Below are positions 1 through 6,222 of a stretch of DNA of 7,661 bases, piece after piece. Position numbers and translations under genes: made by a program. The DNA comes from Pseudomonas sp. (GTDB lineage Bacteria > Pseudomonadota > Gammaproteobacteria > Pseudomonadales > Pseudomonadaceae). How positions within the stretch are numbered: position 1 is the first letter of the stretch; the number at the start of each line of letters is the position of its first letter. The DNA lies in contig JARDZH010000071.1 of the NCBI GenBank assembly GCA_029240955.1, positions 1 through 7,661 on the forward strand, given 5' to 3'. The notes below the pieces were generated by a model, which made no database searches, had not been told where the DNA came from, and worked only from the letters and a program-made list of their open reading frames with translations.

Positions 1-1452
1 TTCATCGCGCAGGATATTCACGAGCGCGCCAGCTCTTCGCACTATCCCTACAATTCGCTGGCCGAAGCCTTTTTCCACAGCGACGTGCTGTTCCGCTGTC
101 AGCGCCTGTTGCGCCAGCAAGGGGTGGCGTGCCAGGCGTTGTCGGAATCCATCCAGCTGCGCCAGCCCTTCGTGTATGACCCTCACTTCGCCGAAGCGAT
201 GGAAGATCTGCACGCCTCGCTCGAACATCTGCGCATTCAGAGCAATCCTGCCTGGCGTGGACTGCTGCGCTCGTTGCGCGCCCTGGCGGCCAACCTCACC
301 ACGCTCGACCGCCTGATCAGCGACGCCAGCAACCCCGACGCTTTGGCCGAGGCCAGCGACAGCACGCTGCTCGACCGCTCACCGCGCAGCCTCAAAGACG
401 TCTGGACCCGCCTGCGCTTGCAGATGACGCCAACGTCGTTGCTGTTCCGGCATGCGCTTCGTCTGCCGCTGGCACTGACCGTCGGTTACGCCATGGTGCA
501 TTTGATTCACCCGTCGCAAGGCTATTGGATTCTGCTGACCACGGTGTTCGTCTGCCAGCCGAGTTACGGCGCGACACGGCGCAAGCTGGGACAAAGGATC
601 GTCGGCACGGCCATCGGCCTGACAGTGGGCTGGGCGCTGTTTGCGCTGGTCACCGCGCCGATTCTGCAATCGATGTGCGCGGTGATCGCAGGCGTGGTGT
701 TCTTCGTCAACCGCACAACGCGCTACACGCTGTCGACGGCAGCTATCACAGTCATGGTGCTGTTCTGCTTCAACCAGGTCGGCGATGGCTACGGTCTGTT
801 CCTGCCACGCCTGTTCGATACCCTGTTGGGCAGCCTGATCGCGGGGCTGGCGGTGTTCCTGTTCCTGCCTGACTGGCAAGGCCGTCGCCTGAACAAAGTG
901 CTGGCCAATACCCTGACATGCAACAGCATCTACCTGCGCCAGATCATGCAGCAATACGCGCAAGGCAAGAGTGATGACCTGGCCTATCGCCTGGCCCGGC
1001 GCAACGCGCATAACGCCGACGCAGCGCTGTCGACAACGCTGGCCAACATGCTCATGGAACCTGGACACTTCCGCAAGGAAGCGGACGTAGGCTTTCGCTT
1101 CCTGGTGCTGTCGCACACCTTGCTGAGTTATCTGTCAGGACTTGGCGCTCATCGCGACACCCAGCTACCTGCGGACGTCCACGAGCAATTGATCGACGGT
1201 GCCGGGGCCACGCTGGCAGCCAGTATCGACGAGATCGCGCAGAGCCTGGCCGAGAAGCAGCCCGTCGCCGTTCAAAGCGATGCAGAAGATGCGCTGGCGA
1301 CGCAACTGGAACAGATGCCCGACGAACTGGACGAGAGCCAGCGGCTGGTTCAGACCCAGCTCGCGTTGATCTGTCGCCAGCTTGCTCCGCTGCGCACGCT
1401 CGCCGCGCACCTGATCAAAGGTCCGGAACCCGTTGAAGGCCGTGCCGTTTGA
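1..1452 (+). CDS. yccS: YccS/FUSC-family inner-membrane protein, C-terminal 483 residues (5' partial)
   Basis: The frame is open from base 1, so the true start lies upstream; the GTG at 85 is internal. The visible 483 residues are the C-terminal part of a protein usually around 700 to 730 residues long. The first ~150 visible residues are soluble and helical, with the YccS-like stretch FIAQDIHERASSSHYPYN at the edge. A membrane block follows at about residues 155 to 290, with hydrophobic segments around LALTVGYAMVHLI, IVGTAIGLTVGWALFALV, VIAGVVFFV and LLGSLIAGLAVFLFLP. A soluble helical tail of about 190 residues ends the protein. This is the FUSC (fusaric acid resistance-like) architecture; family members are thought to be inner-membrane efflux-related proteins, but the YccS substrate is unknown. 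The gene converges on the solute-binding protein gene and overlaps it by 38 bp, so the last residues (IKGPEPVEGRAV) are read from DNA that also encodes the neighbour's C terminus. Confidence 0.9.
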   Translation, partial: FIAQDIHERASSSHYPYNSLAEAFFHSDVLFRCQRLLRQQGVACQALSESIQLRQPFVYDPHFAEAMEDLHASLEHLRIQSNPAWRGLLRSLRALAANLTTLDRLISDASNPDALAEASDSTLLDRSPRSLKDVWTRLRLQMTPTSLLFRHALRLPLALTVGYAMVHLIHPSQGYWILLTTVFVCQPSYGATRRKLGQRIVGTAIGLTVGWALFALVTAPILQSMCAVIAGVVFFVNRTTRYTLSTAAITVMVLFCFNQVGDGYGLFLPRLFDTLLGSLIAGLAVFLFLPDWQGRRLNKVLANTLTCNSIYLRQIMQQYAQGKSDDLAYRLARRNAHNADAALSTTLANMLMEPGHFRKEADVGFRFLVLSHTLLSYLSGLGAHRDTQLPADVHEQLIDGAGATLAASIDEIAQSLAEKQPVAVQSDAEDALATQLEQMPDELDESQRLVQTQLALICRQLAPLRTLAAHLIKGPEPVEGRAV

Positions 1453-2170
1453 AGAGCGCGTCGTAGCTTCCGTCGGCTTTCATGGCGGCAATCTCCCGGT
1501 CGAACGCGCTGACGATCTGCGCATGCTGCGGGTTTTTCAGGCTGACCAGAATGTGCAGGCTGTTCTCGGTCAGCGATCCGGGCAGGAATTCGACTGCGTC
1601 CCGCACTTGCGCAGACTCGCGGGCCAGGTTGAAACGAGCGACGTATTCATCTTCGAGCGTCAGGTCCACGCGCCCCAACGCCAGCAACCGCGCGGCCATC
1701 GAGAAGTTGTGCACAGGCAGTGTCTTGATGTTCGGGTCATTATCGAAGGCCGGGAAATACGCATAGCCGCGCACCACTGCAATCAGATAGTCATTCAACT
1801 CCGCCAGACTCCGGTAGCTGACCGTTGAGTCCTTGCGTTTGAGAAAGCGGATGCGGTTGAGCAGATACTCTTGGGAGAACTGCCCGATGTGGGTGCGTTC
1901 GTGGTTGAACCAGGCGTTGATCAACACGTCGTGGCGGCCCTCGCTGATACCGAGCATCGCCCGAGCCCACGGCACTTGTTCGTAGACGGTGTCATAGCCT
2001 GCACGACGAAACGCCGTGCTGACGATATCGGTGGCCAGACCGCCTTCCGGCAGGCTGGCGTCGGTGAACGGCGGCCAGATGTCCGCAACCAGCCGTATCC
2101 GGTCTGCAGCACCCGCCTGGGCCGTCATTATGATCCACAGCAATCCAACTGCCTGAAGCCATCGCGTCAT
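1415..2170 (-). CDS. Periplasmic solute-binding protein (SBP_bac_3 type), orphan
   Basis: This is a 251-residue protein with a clear Sec signal peptide: MTR, then a hydrophobic core LQAVGLLWIIM, then TAQAGAA, with cleavage expected near residues 20 to 22. No lipobox is seen. The mature part begins IRLVADIWPPF, the typical first strand of family 3 amino-acid-type binding proteins. GGLATDIV (43-50), the PWARA segment (67-71) and a VLINAWF segment (82-88) follow. I chose ATG at 2168-2170 over an in-frame TTG six bases upstream because AGGAA lies 7 nt before the ATG and almost touches the TTG. No permease or ATPase gene is nearby, so this may be an orphan binding protein serving a distant transporter or acting as a periplasmic sensor. 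The ligand cannot be told from sequence. Its 3' end overlaps the convergent yccS gene. Confidence 0.85.
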   Translation of the reverse strand: MTRWLQAVGLLWIIMTAQAGAADRIRLVADIWPPFTDASLPEGGLATDIVSTAFRRAGYDTVYEQVPWARAMLGISEGRHDVLINAWFNHERTHIGQFSQEYLLNRIRFLKRKDSTVSYRSLAELNDYLIAVVRGYAYFPAFDNDPNIKTLPVHNFSMAARLLALGRVDLTLEDEYVARFNLARESAQVRDAVEFLPGSLTENSLHILVSLKNPQHAQIVSAFDREIAAMKADGSYDALFKRHGLQRVPDL

Positions 2171-2177
2171 GCTCAAC

Positions 2178-2182
2178 TTCCT
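2178..2182 (-). promoter_or_regulatory. Ribosome binding site that sets the start of the solute-binding protein
   Basis: On the minus strand this reads AGGAA, 7 nt before the ATG at 2168-2170. It supports that ATG over the TTG at 2174-2176, which would have almost no spacing. Confidence 0.6.
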
Positions 2183-2255
2183 GCGAAGGGCGTAGCGCCC
2201 GGTCCAAATCGAAAGGTCCCAGAGCCGCGATCAACATAGTGGCACCAAGCTTTGA

Positions 2256-2280
2256 TTGAAGACGCAATTGATCGTTTCAA
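2256..2280. repeat. Bulged inverted repeat in the divergent intergenic region
   Basis: The left arm TTGAAGACG (2256-2264) pairs with the right arm CGTTTCAA (2273-2280) over 8 bp, with one unpaired G and an 8-base middle that contains CAATTG. It sits between the solute-binding protein and elaA starts, just upstream of a sigma-54-like promoter. It could be an operator for either gene, but no known regulator consensus was recognised. Confidence 0.35.
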
Positions 2281-2284
2281 CAAC

Positions 2285-2300
2285 TTGGCGCAGAGATTGC
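2285..2300 (+). promoter_or_regulatory. Candidate sigma-54 (RpoN) promoter upstream of elaA
   Basis: The sequence TTGGCGCAGAGATTGC has GG at the -24 position, exactly 10 bases, then GC at the -12 position. It matches the TGGCAC-N5-TTGC consensus except for G in place of A. Transcription would begin near 2311, leaving a leader of about 70 nt before elaA. This is a motif match only; no adjacent enhancer-binding protein gene or confirmed activator site was seen. Confidence 0.35.
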
Positions 2301-2379
2301 CCTGCGGCCGCGCGGTGCTGTTGGGAATGACGCAGGATGCGTTTAGACTTCGCATCTGGTTTATCGGCGAGTCGGCAAA

Positions 2380-2838
2380 ATGTCTATCAATTGGATCTGC
2401 AAACACCACACAGAGCTGAGCATCGAACAGCTTTACGCCGCCCTGAAGCTACGTGCCGAGGTGTTTGTGGTCGAACAGCAATGCGTTTACCTGGACGTGG
2501 ACGGGCAGGACCTGAGTGGTGACACCTGTCATCTGATGGGGTGGCGCGACGGCGAGCTAGTGGCCTATCTGCGCTTGCTCGACCCTATCCAGCAGGGCGG
2601 TGATGTCACCATCGGCCGCGTCGTCACCGCGCCGTCGATCCGCAGTCGTGGCATCGGTCATGAGCTGATGACCCAGGCGCTGGAACACGCCGAAAGCAAG
2701 TGGCCCGACCAGCCCATCTACCTGTCTGCACAAGCGCACCTGCAGGGCTATTACGGTCGTTATGGGTTCAACGCGGTGGGCGAGGAATATCTGGAAGATG
2801 ATATTCCGCACATCGGCATGCGTCGCGATCTGGAATAG
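2380..2838 (+). CDS. elaA: GNAT-family N-acetyltransferase, ElaA type
   Basis: A complete 152-residue protein of normal ElaA length. It carries the N-terminal ElaA signature around AEVFVVEQQCVYLDVDGQD (26-44), the acetyl-CoA pyrophosphate-binding RxxGxG loop R88-S-R-G91-I-G93 after IGRVVTAPS, and the C-terminal GNAT strand-helix SAQAHLQGYYGRYGF (116-130). It ends with the characteristic HIGM (144-147). GNAT enzymes transfer an acetyl group from acetyl-CoA to an amine; the physiological substrate of ElaA is not established. ATG at 2380 is the only usable start after the in-frame stop at 2344, and the ribosome site is weak (GGCGAG, 8 nt upstream). A sigma-54-like promoter lies about 80 bp upstream. 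The gene converges on the winged-helix gene 38 bp away without a visible terminator. Confidence 0.9.
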   Translation: MSINWICKHHTELSIEQLYAALKLRAEVFVVEQQCVYLDVDGQDLSGDTCHLMGWRDGELVAYLRLLDPIQQGGDVTIGRVVTAPSIRSRGIGHELMTQALEHAESKWPDQPIYLSAQAHLQGYYGRYGFNAVGEEYLEDDIPHIGMRRDLE

Positions 2839-2846
2839 CTCTACCT

Positions 2847-2874
2847 GCTAACCTTTGCCCGCTAACATGTGCCC
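2847..2874. repeat. Imperfect 14-bp tandem duplication between convergent genes
   Basis: GCTAACCTTTGCCC (2847-2860) is followed directly by GCTAACATGTGCCC (2861-2874), identical at 12 of 14 positions. The pair fills most of the 38-bp gap between elaA and the winged-helix gene. It probably arose by slippage or local duplication; no function is evident, and it does not fold like a terminator. Confidence 0.6.
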
Positions 2875-2876
2875 AC

Positions 2877-3173
2877 TCAGGGATAGCCCAGCACTGCCTT
2901 GATGCTTGCCAGATGGCGAGTGATCCAGGCGGGGTCAATCGCACCCCAGTCGCGAATCCGGTACTGCCCGGCGTGATTGCGGGCACCTTCCTGCTGCTCG
3001 AACTCGCACTGAATATCCAGATCGGCAAGCGCGGCGATCGTATCCTGCGCTGTACGGCGCGGCATGCCGGTCGCCTCCATCAAGGCCGGAACGCTGCTGG
3101 CGCCACCGGAATCGATCAGGTACGCCACGTACAGCCGGCGGTAGAAACTGCTTTTGGTCTTGCTGACCTCCAT
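2877..3173 (-). CDS. Small winged helix-turn-helix protein
   Basis: A complete 98-residue protein. Residues 10 to 22 (YRRLYVAYLIDSG) look like a first helix. Residues 27 to 52 (SSVPALMEATGMPRR, then TAQDTIAALADL) read as a helix-turn-helix, with MPRRTAQDTI as the likely recognition helix. The segment CEFEQQEGARNHAGQYRI (56-73) fits the two-strand wing of a winged-helix fold. The protein is probably a DNA-binding regulator, target unknown. ATG at 3171-3173 is supported by AAGGA 7 nt upstream. It lies 18 nt downstream of the YgjP-like metallopeptidase stop on the same strand, so the two are very likely co-transcribed. No sensor or ligand domain is present. The fold call comes from residue pattern only; the exact family is not identified. 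Confidence 0.75.
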   Translation of the reverse strand: MEVSKTKSSFYRRLYVAYLIDSGGASSVPALMEATGMPRRTAQDTIAALADLDIQCEFEQQEGARNHAGQYRIRDWGAIDPAWITRHLASIKAVLGYP

Positions 3174-3191
3174 CCTGGAATCCTTGCTCGG

Positions 3192-3722
3192 TTAGTTGGA
3201 AAGGGTTTTGTTCGCCGCCTGCAGGTCGCGCCAGGTCAAATAGATGCGCAAGTCGAATTCGATCTGGTGGTAGCCCGGCAGCATATGCTCACAGAGCTGG
3301 TAGAAGGCCTTGTTGTGGTCGGACTCTCTGAAGTGCGCCAGCTCGTGGACGACGATCATGCGCAGGAACTCGGGCGCTGCGTCCTTGAACAGCGAGGCGA
3401 CGCGAATTTCGTTCTTGGCCTTGAGCTTGCCGCCCTGTACGCGCGAAACCTTGCTGTGCAACCCGAGCGCGCGATGCGTCAGGTCCAGGCGGTTGTCGAA
3501 CAGCACTTTGTCGATGCCCGAGACATTGCGCAGATGCTCCTGCTTCAACGCCAGCGCATACGCGTACAGCGCTTTGTCGCTCTGGACCTGATGGCGGCCT
3601 GGATAACGCTGCTGCAAGTAATCGCCCAGTTTGTCCTGAGCGATCAACTGACGTACCTGATCCTGAAGTGCGGCCGGATAGGCTTGCAGGTATTTGAGCG
3701 GGGCCTGAGACTGGGTTGCCAT
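3192..3722 (-). CDS. YgjP-like zinc metallopeptidase (M48/DUF45 type)
   Basis: A complete 176-residue protein. VVHELAHFRESDH (124-136) contains the zinc-binding HExxH (H126, E127, H130) and a third histidine, H136, six residues later, the arrangement typical of YgjP-like proteins. KAFYQLCEHMLPGY follows. Upstream, NEIRVASLF (104-112) fits the edge strand of such minigluzincin folds. There is no signal peptide or membrane segment, so it is probably cytoplasmic; the physiological substrate of this family is unknown. ATG at 3720-3722 is the only ATG start, because an in-frame stop lies seven codons upstream. No Shine-Dalgarno-like sequence is seen before it, so translation may be weak. It lies 52 nt after the response regulator stop without a terminator, and 18 nt before the winged-helix gene. 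Confidence 0.85.
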   Translation of the reverse strand: MATQSQAPLKYLQAYPAALQDQVRQLIAQDKLGDYLQQRYPGRHQVQSDKALYAYALALKQEHLRNVSGIDKVLFDNRLDLTHRALGLHSKVSRVQGGKLKAKNEIRVASLFKDAAPEFLRMIVVHELAHFRESDHNKAFYQLCEHMLPGYHQIEFDLRIYLTWRDLQAANKTLSN

Positions 3723-3774
3723 TGAGTCGTGACTGTTGATTCAAAGGCGCCAGTCTACCTTAAAGCCATCTCCT

Positions 3775-5907
3775 TCACGTTTGGTGCTGGTGCTGCTGAT
3801 ACTGAAAGTGCTGAGGGAAGCGCAAGACATCCTCAGGCACCATCGGTCGCGCCACGAAAAACCCCTGAATGACCTGACACCCGCTGTCGAGCAGCCAGCG
3901 ATACTGCTCCGAGGTTTCAACGCCTTCAGCGATGACCAGCATGTCGAGGTTGCGGGACAGGTCGATGATGCTGCGCGCCATCACGGCATCGCGCGGGTTA
4001 TCGAGCAGGCGAGCGACGAAATGCCGGTCAAGCTTGAGCGTGTCGAGCTGCAGGTTGCGCAGGTGTGACAGCGAACATTCACCGGTGCCGAAATCGTCCA
4101 GCGCCACGCGCACGCCAATGTCATGCAGGCTTTCCAGCTGTTTGTGACTGTGGCTGAGGTTGTGAACCAGCGAGTTCTCCGTGATCTCCACCTCGATCTG
4201 GCCAGGCTTGAGCCCGAACCGGTCCATCGCACGCCGCAACTCGGAAACGAGATTCGGCATGCAGAACTGCGTCGGGCTGATGCTGAGGCTCAGCACCAGA
4301 TCGGGCGCAAAAACACTGTCCCAGGCCTGACGCTGCTCAGCGCCCTGATCGAAGATCCAGCTGCCGAGCCGGTTGATCAGGCGCGTTTCTTCGAGCAGCG
4401 GAATGAACAGCGCTGGCGGCACCTCGCCCACGCTGGGGTGCTGCCAGCGCAGCAGCGCTTCAAAGCCGCGCAGGCGGCCATCAGCCGCATGGACCTGTGG
4501 CTGATAAACCACCGAGAAGTCTTTGCCATCGATAGCCGTGCGCACGCTGTCTTCGAGCATCAGCCGCGAACGCGCACGGCCGTTCATGTTCTGGTCGTAG
4601 AAGCGGTATTGCTGACGGCCGGCACGTTTGGCTTCGTACATGGCAATGTCCGCTGCACGGAGCAGGCCGTCCAGATTCACGCCGCAATCGGGGAAGGTCG
4701 CAATGCCGACGCTCGCGCCCAAAGTGATATCCACGCCGTCGATTCGCTTCCTGACTGACACCCGATCGATCAGCTTTTCGGCAATCTTCGCCGCCTGCTC
4801 CGGGTAATCCAGGCCGTCGATGACCACCGTGAATTCATCGCCACCCATTCGCGCAAGAACATCATGGGTGCGCAGGCAGTCACGCAGCTGATCGGCCACC
4901 CAGACCAGCAACTGATCACCTGCGTCGTGCCCGAGCGAGTCATTGATCTGCTTGAAGCCGTCCAGGTCCATATACAGAACGACCAGGAATTTGCCCGGCT
5001 GCTCGTTGCGCACCAACATGCCTTCTACCGTCTGATAGAAGCCGCGGCGGTTTAGCAGCCCGGTCAGCGCGTCGGTAACGGCCTGTTTCTCCAGCTGTTG
5101 ATAGAGATCGCGCACCACCGACATGTCCAGCACGGTCAGCACCATGGCTTTCTGGTCGGCAGGCAACGGCGCACAGGAGAGCGCCACGGGAAGCTGCGCA
5201 GCATTGCTGGTCAGCAAAATCGCGTCATGCACGCGGTAGGTCTCGCCCGAACGGTAATGCTGATAGAAGCCCGAGTCACGCCAGCTTTCGACTCTTGGTT
5301 CGAGCACGTAATCCAGCACGCTGGTTCCGCGCAGCTGTTCGACTTCGGTGTCGAGCAGGCGGCAGATCGCCGGGTTGGCGAAGCTGATCGTCCCGCCCTC
5401 TTCGACCACCAGAATGCCTTCGGCAACGTTTGCCAGCACCGAGGCATTGAAGGCGCGGGCCGCTTCCAGCTCGTGCGTCAGTTTCTGCAGGGCGCGGCGA
5501 TTGCGTTGCTGCTCCAGAAGCGCATGGACCTTGGGCTTGAGTACGTTAGGGTCGAAGGGTTTGAAGAGATAGTCGGTGGCGCCGCTGGCATAGCCTTTCT
5601 GCACGGCGTCTTGGGACTGCTCGTTGGCAGTCAGGAAAATGATGGGGGTCAGGCGCGTCCGCTGACTGCCGCGCATCAGGCGCGCGACCTCGAAGCCGTC
5701 CATGCCAGGCATCTGGACGTCCAGCAGAACCAGGTCCACTTCCTGTTCCAGAAGAATCGTGAGCGCTTCGATGCCTGAGCTCGCGGTGATGATGCGCCAG
5801 TCTGTCCGTTGCAGGACAGCGCACATGGTCACCAGATTCTCAGGGTAATCATCCACGACCAGTAAAACAGAGGATCCATCATTGGCTTGGGGTTGCGCGC
5901 ATTCCAT
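3775..5907 (-). CDS. Response regulator with PAS, GGDEF and EAL domains (cyclic-di-GMP signalling)
   Basis: A complete 710-residue protein with no membrane segment. Receiver domain at ~13-130: acidic pair D19/D20, phospho-acceptor D63 in LLDVQMPGMDG, T93 and K116 (FKPFDP). A charged helical linker covers ~130-152, then PAS at ~153-262. GGDEF at ~275-435 has TDALTGLLNRRGF, DLDGFKQINDSLGHDAGD and an intact GGDEF at 355-359. The inhibitory RxxD site (R346-THD349) lies five residues before it, so diguanylate cyclase activity with product inhibition is expected. EAL at ~448-695 keeps E483-A-L, E574/E577, D604-D605, K625, E661 and Q681. Two changes stand out: the metal-binding Asn of the NxS motif is Ser542 (LSLSISPTQF), and loop 6 reads DDFGTGECSL instead of the usual GYSSL. 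Phosphodiesterase activity may be weak or lost. The tail is rich in His and Gln. No histidine kinase gene is adjacent. The start at 5905-5907 has a modest GAGAAG-like ribosome site. Confidence 0.93.
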   Translation of the reverse strand: MECAQPQANDGSSVLLVVDDYPENLVTMCAVLQRTDWRIITASSGIEALTILLEQEVDLVLLDVQMPGMDGFEVARLMRGSQRTRLTPIIFLTANEQSQDAVQKGYASGATDYLFKPFDPNVLKPKVHALLEQQRNRRALQKLTHELEAARAFNASVLANVAEGILVVEEGGTISFANPAICRLLDTEVEQLRGTSVLDYVLEPRVESWRDSGFYQHYRSGETYRVHDAILLTSNAAQLPVALSCAPLPADQKAMVLTVLDMSVVRDLYQQLEKQAVTDALTGLLNRRGFYQTVEGMLVRNEQPGKFLVVLYMDLDGFKQINDSLGHDAGDQLLVWVADQLRDCLRTHDVLARMGGDEFTVVIDGLDYPEQAAKIAEKLIDRVSVRKRIDGVDITLGASVGIATFPDCGVNLDGLLRAADIAMYEAKRAGRQQYRFYDQNMNGRARSRLMLEDSVRTAIDGKDFSVVYQPQVHAADGRLRGFEALLRWQHPSVGEVPPALFIPLLEETRLINRLGSWIFDQGAEQRQAWDSVFAPDLVLSLSISPTQFCMPNLVSELRRAMDRFGLKPGQIEVEITENSLVHNLSHSHKQLESLHDIGVRVALDDFGTGECSLSHLRNLQLDTLKLDRHFVARLLDNPRDAVMARSIIDLSRNLDMLVIAEGVETSEQYRWLLDSGCQVIQGFFVARPMVPEDVLRFPQHFQYQQHQHQT

Positions 5908-6089
5908 GCTGCTTCTCTATGTGTGGCATGAAGCCCGGTCCCCCGGGAATACCCTCATGCGATGAGTCAACTCTAGCCCGGTCTGTGGAAAAGCAGTAGC
6001 AAAGGAAGCTCATTGCCATCAGCAAACTGAAAACGGGCCGACTAACGGTATTTACCTGGAGGCCGCACGCACCTTGCCCTGGAGCAGAT

Positions 6090-6110
6090 GTGACAGCACT
6101 TTGAGGTCAC
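6090..6110. promoter_or_regulatory. Inverted repeat, possible operator upstream of the alginate lyase promoter
   Basis: GTGAC (6090-6094) and GTCAC (6106-6110) are separated by 11 bases. The centre lies about 64 bp before the predicted transcription start, a usual position for an activator. The arms are short, so chance is possible. The spacing does not fit the Vfr/CRP consensus. Confidence 0.25.
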
Positions 6111-6128
6111 TGGTTCTGTAAACCGGCA

Positions 6129-6157
6129 TTAACAAATCGTCCGACAATCCGTATAAC
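6129..6157 (+). promoter_or_regulatory. Sigma-70-type promoter for the alginate lyase
   Basis: A -35 element TTAACA (6129-6134, five of six matches to TTGACA), a 17-bp spacer, and a -10 element TATAAC (6152-6157, five of six matches to TATAAT). Transcription would start near 6164, giving a leader of about 60 nt. This is the best promoter match in the window. Confidence 0.6.
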
Positions 6158-6210
6158 GACGCCCCGAAACCTCCGGCCAACGCTTTCCAAAGCTGGCACT
6201 GGACTTATCG

Positions 6211-6217
6211 GGAAGGA
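6211..6217 (+). promoter_or_regulatory. Ribosome binding site of the alginate lyase
   Basis: GGAAGGA lies 5 nt before ATG 6223. It fixes the start there, so the protein has no hidden N-terminal signal sequence. The frame is open back to a stop at 6154 but has no ATG, GTG or TTG in that stretch. Confidence 0.65.
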
Positions 6218-6222
6218 CGAAA

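Larger units (their letters stand above)
5908..6222. promoter_or_regulatory. 315-bp divergent control region between the response regulator and the alginate lyase
   Basis: This region contains no credible gene. It holds leaders and promoters for both flanking genes and several short dyads near the regulator: CCCGG/CCGGG (5934-5938, 5943-5947), CTCAT-GCG-ATGAG (5954-5966) and GAGT/ACTC (5964-5973). A 9-bp direct repeat AGCCCGGTC occurs at 5932-5940 and 5975-5983. I could not assign a convincing -35/-10 pair for the leftward gene; TTGACT on the minus strand near 5968 has no well-spaced -10. The rightward promoter is listed separately. Confidence 0.5.

Noticed and set aside
379..1116. A 245-codon open frame antisense to yccS.
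   Set aside because: It is rich in Arg, Gln and His, as expected from the reverse of GC-rich coding sequence, and has no domain. The sense strand encodes a clear FUSC protein.
1418..1452. YccS tail GPEPVEGRAV resembles peptides produced when common dispersed REP-like repeats are read through.
   Set aside because: The DNA is also the natural C terminus of the convergent solute-binding protein, and no repeat core, dyad or second copy is present.
2240..2254. TGGCACCAAGCTTTG as a second sigma-54 promoter.
   Set aside because: The -24 half is perfect, but the base pair at the -12 position is TG, not GC, at the required 10-base spacing.
2173..2409. Open frame of 78 codons on the minus strand across the solute-binding/elaA intergenic region.
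   Set aside because: It overlaps the elaA start and the solute-binding gene start, has no recognisable domain, and covers the likely control region.
2913..3725. A 270-codon plus-strand open frame over the winged-helix and metallopeptidase genes.
   Set aside because: It is the complement of two genes with recognisable motifs (HELAH and helix-turn-helix) and shows no family features of its own.
5934..5947. CCCGG-TCCC-CCGGG hairpin as a terminator or attenuator before the response regulator.
   Set aside because: The stem is only 5 bp with no U tract on either strand.
6089..6110. TGTGAC...GTCACT as a Vfr/CRP site.
   Set aside because: Vfr/CRP sites need about 6 bases between TGTGA and TCACA; here the gap is far longer.
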